From Paraburkholderia bannensis (GTDB taxonomy: Bacteria > Pseudomonadota > Gammaproteobacteria > Burkholderiales > Burkholderiaceae), in assembly GCF_014200455.1 (NCBI RefSeq), contig NZ_JACHBW010000018.1:96541-160540 (forward strand): DNA of 64,000 nucleotides, in the 5' to 3' direction. The notes under the pieces were generated by a model. The model worked only from the letters and a program-made list of their open reading frames with translations, had not been told where the DNA came from and searched no databases. Positions 63,808-64,000 of the stretch are shown in pieces (position 1 is the first letter of the stretch; every line of letters starts with the position of its first letter). Both the position numbers and the translations under genes were made by a program.

Positions 63808-63851
63808 CGTTTGCGCTTCCTTTAGCGCGTATTTTTCCACGCGCGTAAACG

Positions 63852-63891
63852 CCAGAACCCCGGCTCTCTTTCGGAGACACCGGGGTTCTGG
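63852..63891 (-). terminator. Terminator hairpin of the rRNA operon
   Basis: CCAGAACCCCGG (63852-63863) pairs perfectly with CCGGGGTTCTGG (63880-63891), with an inner TCTC/GAGA pairing. It lies just beyond the 5S 3' end on the minus strand, as expected for the end of an rrn transcript. The T-run on the minus strand is weak. Confidence 0.75.
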
Positions 63892-63906
63892 ACGTACTGC
63901 ATAACG

Positions 63907-64000
63907 AGCCTGACGATTACCTACTTTCACACGGGCAATCCGCACTATCATCGGCGTGGAGCTGTTTCACGGTCCTGTTCGGGATGGGAAGGGGTGGGAC
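63907..64000 (-). rRNA. rrf: 5S ribosomal RNA (5' part beyond the window)
   Basis: Read on the minus strand the segment ends GAAAGTAGGTAATCGTCAGG and contains CCGATGATAGTGCGGATTGC and GTCCCACCCCTTCCCATCCC, which match betaproteobacterial 5S rRNA. About 94 of roughly 115 bases are present. The 16S and 23S genes would lie to the right, outside the window. Confidence 0.93.

Noticed and set aside
1..64000. Insertion sequences, phage genes, CRISPR arrays and tRNAs
   Set aside because: No transposase motifs, spaced repeats of CRISPR type or tRNA cloverleaf sequence were seen on either strand.

Overview
The window is GC-rich, gene-dense chromosomal DNA from a member of the Burkholderiaceae, most likely Paraburkholderia or a close relative. 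This rests on the complete mdc malonate decarboxylase cluster, the many LysR-type regulators, the cyanide-insensitive bd oxidase, an NodT-type RND efflux operon, a small secreted protein of the DUF4148 kind, and the 5S rRNA sequence at the right edge. The species call is inference. I saw no insertion sequence, prophage, CRISPR array, tRNA or clear pseudogene. The region reads as core or lineage-specific chromosome rather than a mobile island.

Left part (1-18.6 kb). A hybrid sensor kinase runs off the left edge and follows a secreted molybdopterin-fold protein. Next come a phosphoribosyltransferase-HAD fusion, a glutathione transferase, a Zur-type regulator with a His-rich N-terminus, a lone receiver protein and a DNA photolyase. 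A TetR/MFS drug-efflux pair, a MocR/EamA pair, a phosphinothricin-type acetyltransferase, a LysR regulator divergent from tam, an MscS channel, a glycolipid-binding-like protein, and a urea transporter-class II aldolase-tautomerase run follow.

Middle (18.6-43.2 kb). The bd-type oxidase operon cioA-cioB plus a 53-residue third subunit lies behind a repeat-rich control region with an ANR/FNR-like site. A membrane protein, an isoprenylcysteine-methyltransferase-like protein and an arylamine N-acetyltransferase lead to the most striking unit. This is a Fur-box promoter driving six genes: an OprB-type porin, a secreted beta-propeller, a Tat-exported DyP/EfeB peroxidase, and an FbpABC-type ferric ABC importer. 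Together they would make a complete outer-membrane-to-cytoplasm iron route. A LysR/EamA pair follows. Then a GntR regulator sits at the head of mdcABCDEGH, with a divergent MFS carrier that may supply malonate uptake.

Right part (43.2-64 kb). This holds an AlkB-like dioxygenase, a small membrane protein, a metallophosphoesterase and an AI-2E family permease. A five-gene minus-strand set encodes an RND tripartite pump plus its own two-component system. After that come a LysR regulator, MgtC, a GlsB-type stress membrane protein, an acetyl-CoA hydrolase/succinate CoA-transferase, a small secreted protein, a FUSC-type efflux protein, a divergent LysR, and finally the 3' end of an rRNA operon (5S, minus strand) with its terminator.

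Three intergenic minisatellites (2.4, 28.6 and 55.4 kb) and several short repeats at divergent promoters are recorded as separate observations.
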